DNA of 64,000 nt, from NCBI GenBank assembly GCA_900016875.1, contig FCNR01000050.1, positions 95,830 to 159,829 of the forward strand. The letters are read 5' to 3'. The position numbers were made by a program, and so were the translations under genes. A model generated the notes under the pieces. It was given only the letters and a program-made list of their open reading frames with translations. It was not told the DNA's origin and searched no databases. This document shows, piece by piece, positions 63,156 to 64,000 of this stretch; within the stretch, counting starts at the first letter, position 1, and each line of letters starts with the position of its first letter. Source of the stretch: Eubacteriaceae bacterium CHKCI004 (lineage in GTDB: Bacteria; Bacillota; Clostridia; Lachnospirales; Lachnospiraceae).

Positions 63156-63906
63156 TAATTTTAGCAGAGAAATTTGGCAGAAAAATACATTTGATAAAAT
63201 AAAAAAGCAGTTATTTTCTGCCAAAAATAATCGTTTTGTGAGATATGATAATTATGCCAGAAGTCATCTTGTTCTGATTTATGGCAAATCACAGGTTGGA
63301 AAAACTACTTTAATTCTAAATTTAATTGGAATTAAGGATGAGTATTTGCAGAAAGTATATCAAACATTAAGAGCTGGTGTCTGTCGGGGCAACTCATCAA
63401 CACCAACAGCTATTGTGTATTCACAGTCGCAGGAGAACAAGTATGGGTATGCAGTCTCTTCAATAAATGAAATGGAAGATAAAGACATCAATTATTGTGA
63501 TGAGAAAGAAATCAGCGACAAAATGAAGAATGCTCGCAGTGAACTTGAAAAAGGAAAACAGAGAGCAAATGATGTGGTATATATTTATATTCCAAAGGAC
63601 TATTTTACTCCAGATGCGGCAGACCATAATATATCAATTATAGATGTTCCGGGAGTCGAGAGCAGAAATCGAATAGAGGCTATTTATGCACAAAATTTAT
63701 TAACAAAATATCTTCCGGTAGCATCTGTATGTATTATTGCCTGCCGCTCCAATGAAATTCAGTCATTAGAATCATTAGTGTTACCAGGAAATTTGTATTG
63801 GAAGAATATGGGATATAAATTTTTGATTGTAATAACTAATTCTTATAGTGATGGAAGTATAAAAAACTATTTCTATAGTGGCTCAGTTGTCAAGACAAAA
63901 ATCTAA
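63130..63906 (+). CDS. Dynamin-like GTPase B, truncated by a stop 94 nt before the window end
   Basis: The visible 258 residues carry a canonical GTPase set: P-loop YGKSQVGKTT, G2 NSSTPTAIVYS, G3 IDVPGVESRNR and G4 ITNSYSDG. The frame then reads GSVVKTKI and stops at TAA 63904-63906, where the rest of the GTPase and the stalk domain should follow. The sequence after the stop is not obviously the same protein, so an insertion or frame loss is likely. The stop could also be real; only the neighbouring sequence can decide. Confidence 0.7.
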   Translation: MGLDQHYINNFSREIWQKNTFDKIKKQLFSAKNNRFVRYDNYARSHLVLIYGKSQVGKTTLILNLIGIKDEYLQKVYQTLRAGVCRGNSSTPTAIVYSQSQENKYGYAVSSINEMEDKDINYCDEKEISDKMKNARSELEKGKQRANDVVYIYIPKDYFTPDAADHNISIIDVPGVESRNRIEAIYAQNLLTKYLPVASVCIIACRSNEIQSLESLVLPGNLYWKNMGYKFLIVITNSYSDGSIKNYFYSGSVVKTKI

Positions 63907-64000
63907 GATTTTTATAATGAACTGATATGGTGGATAAGTTACAGGGAGCAGGATGGTGGAATACTCCCATTCCCATATATGCTAAGCTACATAGGGCAAC
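63907..64000. other. Unassigned end of window, possibly the edge of an inserted element
   Basis: Three reading frames stay open for most of this stretch, including one starting at ATG 63927 (MVDKLQGAGWWNTPIPIYAK). It carries no match to the stalk of dynamin-like proteins that I can see. Confidence 0.3.

Noticed and set aside
1..64000. CRISPR arrays, tRNA or rRNA genes, replication origin
   Set aside because: No regularly spaced direct repeats, cloverleaf patterns, rRNA cores or DnaA-box clusters were seen on either strand.

Overview
The window looks like a chromosomal segment of a gut Firmicute, most likely Lachnospiraceae or a close Clostridia relative. The basis is PolC-type replicase, a short RpoD, strong AGGAGG ribosome sites, many simple hairpin-U terminators, a surface protein with Cna-B and Spy0128-like domains, a TagF-like transferase and a FucO-type lactaldehyde reductase. 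No species can be named from sequence reading alone.

Layout. 1-13.2 kb: the last ~4,400 codons of a giant wall-anchored adhesin. 13.5-15.4 kb: an AT-rich RloA/RloB (AbiL-like) pair whose RloB gene is broken. 15.5-16.2 kb: an electron-transfer-flavoprotein remnant and a ribbon-helix-helix protein. 16.3-20.3 kb: a small membrane protein, a prolyl-tRNA deacylase-like protein, a Nudix hydrolase, an intracellular-type subtilisin and FucO. RNase P RNA lies on the minus strand at 20.4-20.8 kb. 20.9-27.1 kb: a VanRS-like two-component system followed by an 806-aa membrane protein, an ABC ATPase with degenerate ATP-site motifs and an ABC-2 permease. 27.2-40.3 kb: threonine synthase, a CDP-glycerol glycerophosphotransferase-like protein, UDP-galactopyranose mutase, RpoD, glutamine-dependent NAD synthetase and PolC. 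40.5-53.5 kb: mixed housekeeping and hypothetical genes, including gamma carbonic anhydrase, AlaX, a lipoprotein, a thioesterase, an Rpn nuclease, a DUF1287 gene with an in-frame amber codon, a purine permease, a YgjP-like metallopeptidase and a MarR/YczE pair.

53.7-57.3 kb: a compact three-gene locus. An AraC-type regulator is fused to a PEP-hydrolase-like TIM barrel. It is followed by a Tm-1-like (UPF0261) ATP-binding protein and by a second, stand-alone copy of the same TIM barrel. The sensor domain of the regulator is visibly a paralogue of the enzyme it probably controls.

57.5-59.4 kb: a tyrosine recombinase next to a perfect 23-bp inverted repeat pair that flanks ~350 bp carrying one good promoter and a terminator. 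This has the architecture of an invertible promoter (phase switch). As sequenced, the promoter points back into the recombinase gene. After inversion it would drive an unrecognised 169-aa protein.

59.5-64 kb: an XRE repressor, a WYL-domain regulator and two overlapping dynamin-like GTPases in AT-rich DNA, a probable defence-type module. The second GTPase is interrupted near the window edge.

The strongest candidates for undescribed biology are the invertible promoter and its target, the WYL/dynamin pair, and the AraC-TIM-barrel/Tm-1-like locus.
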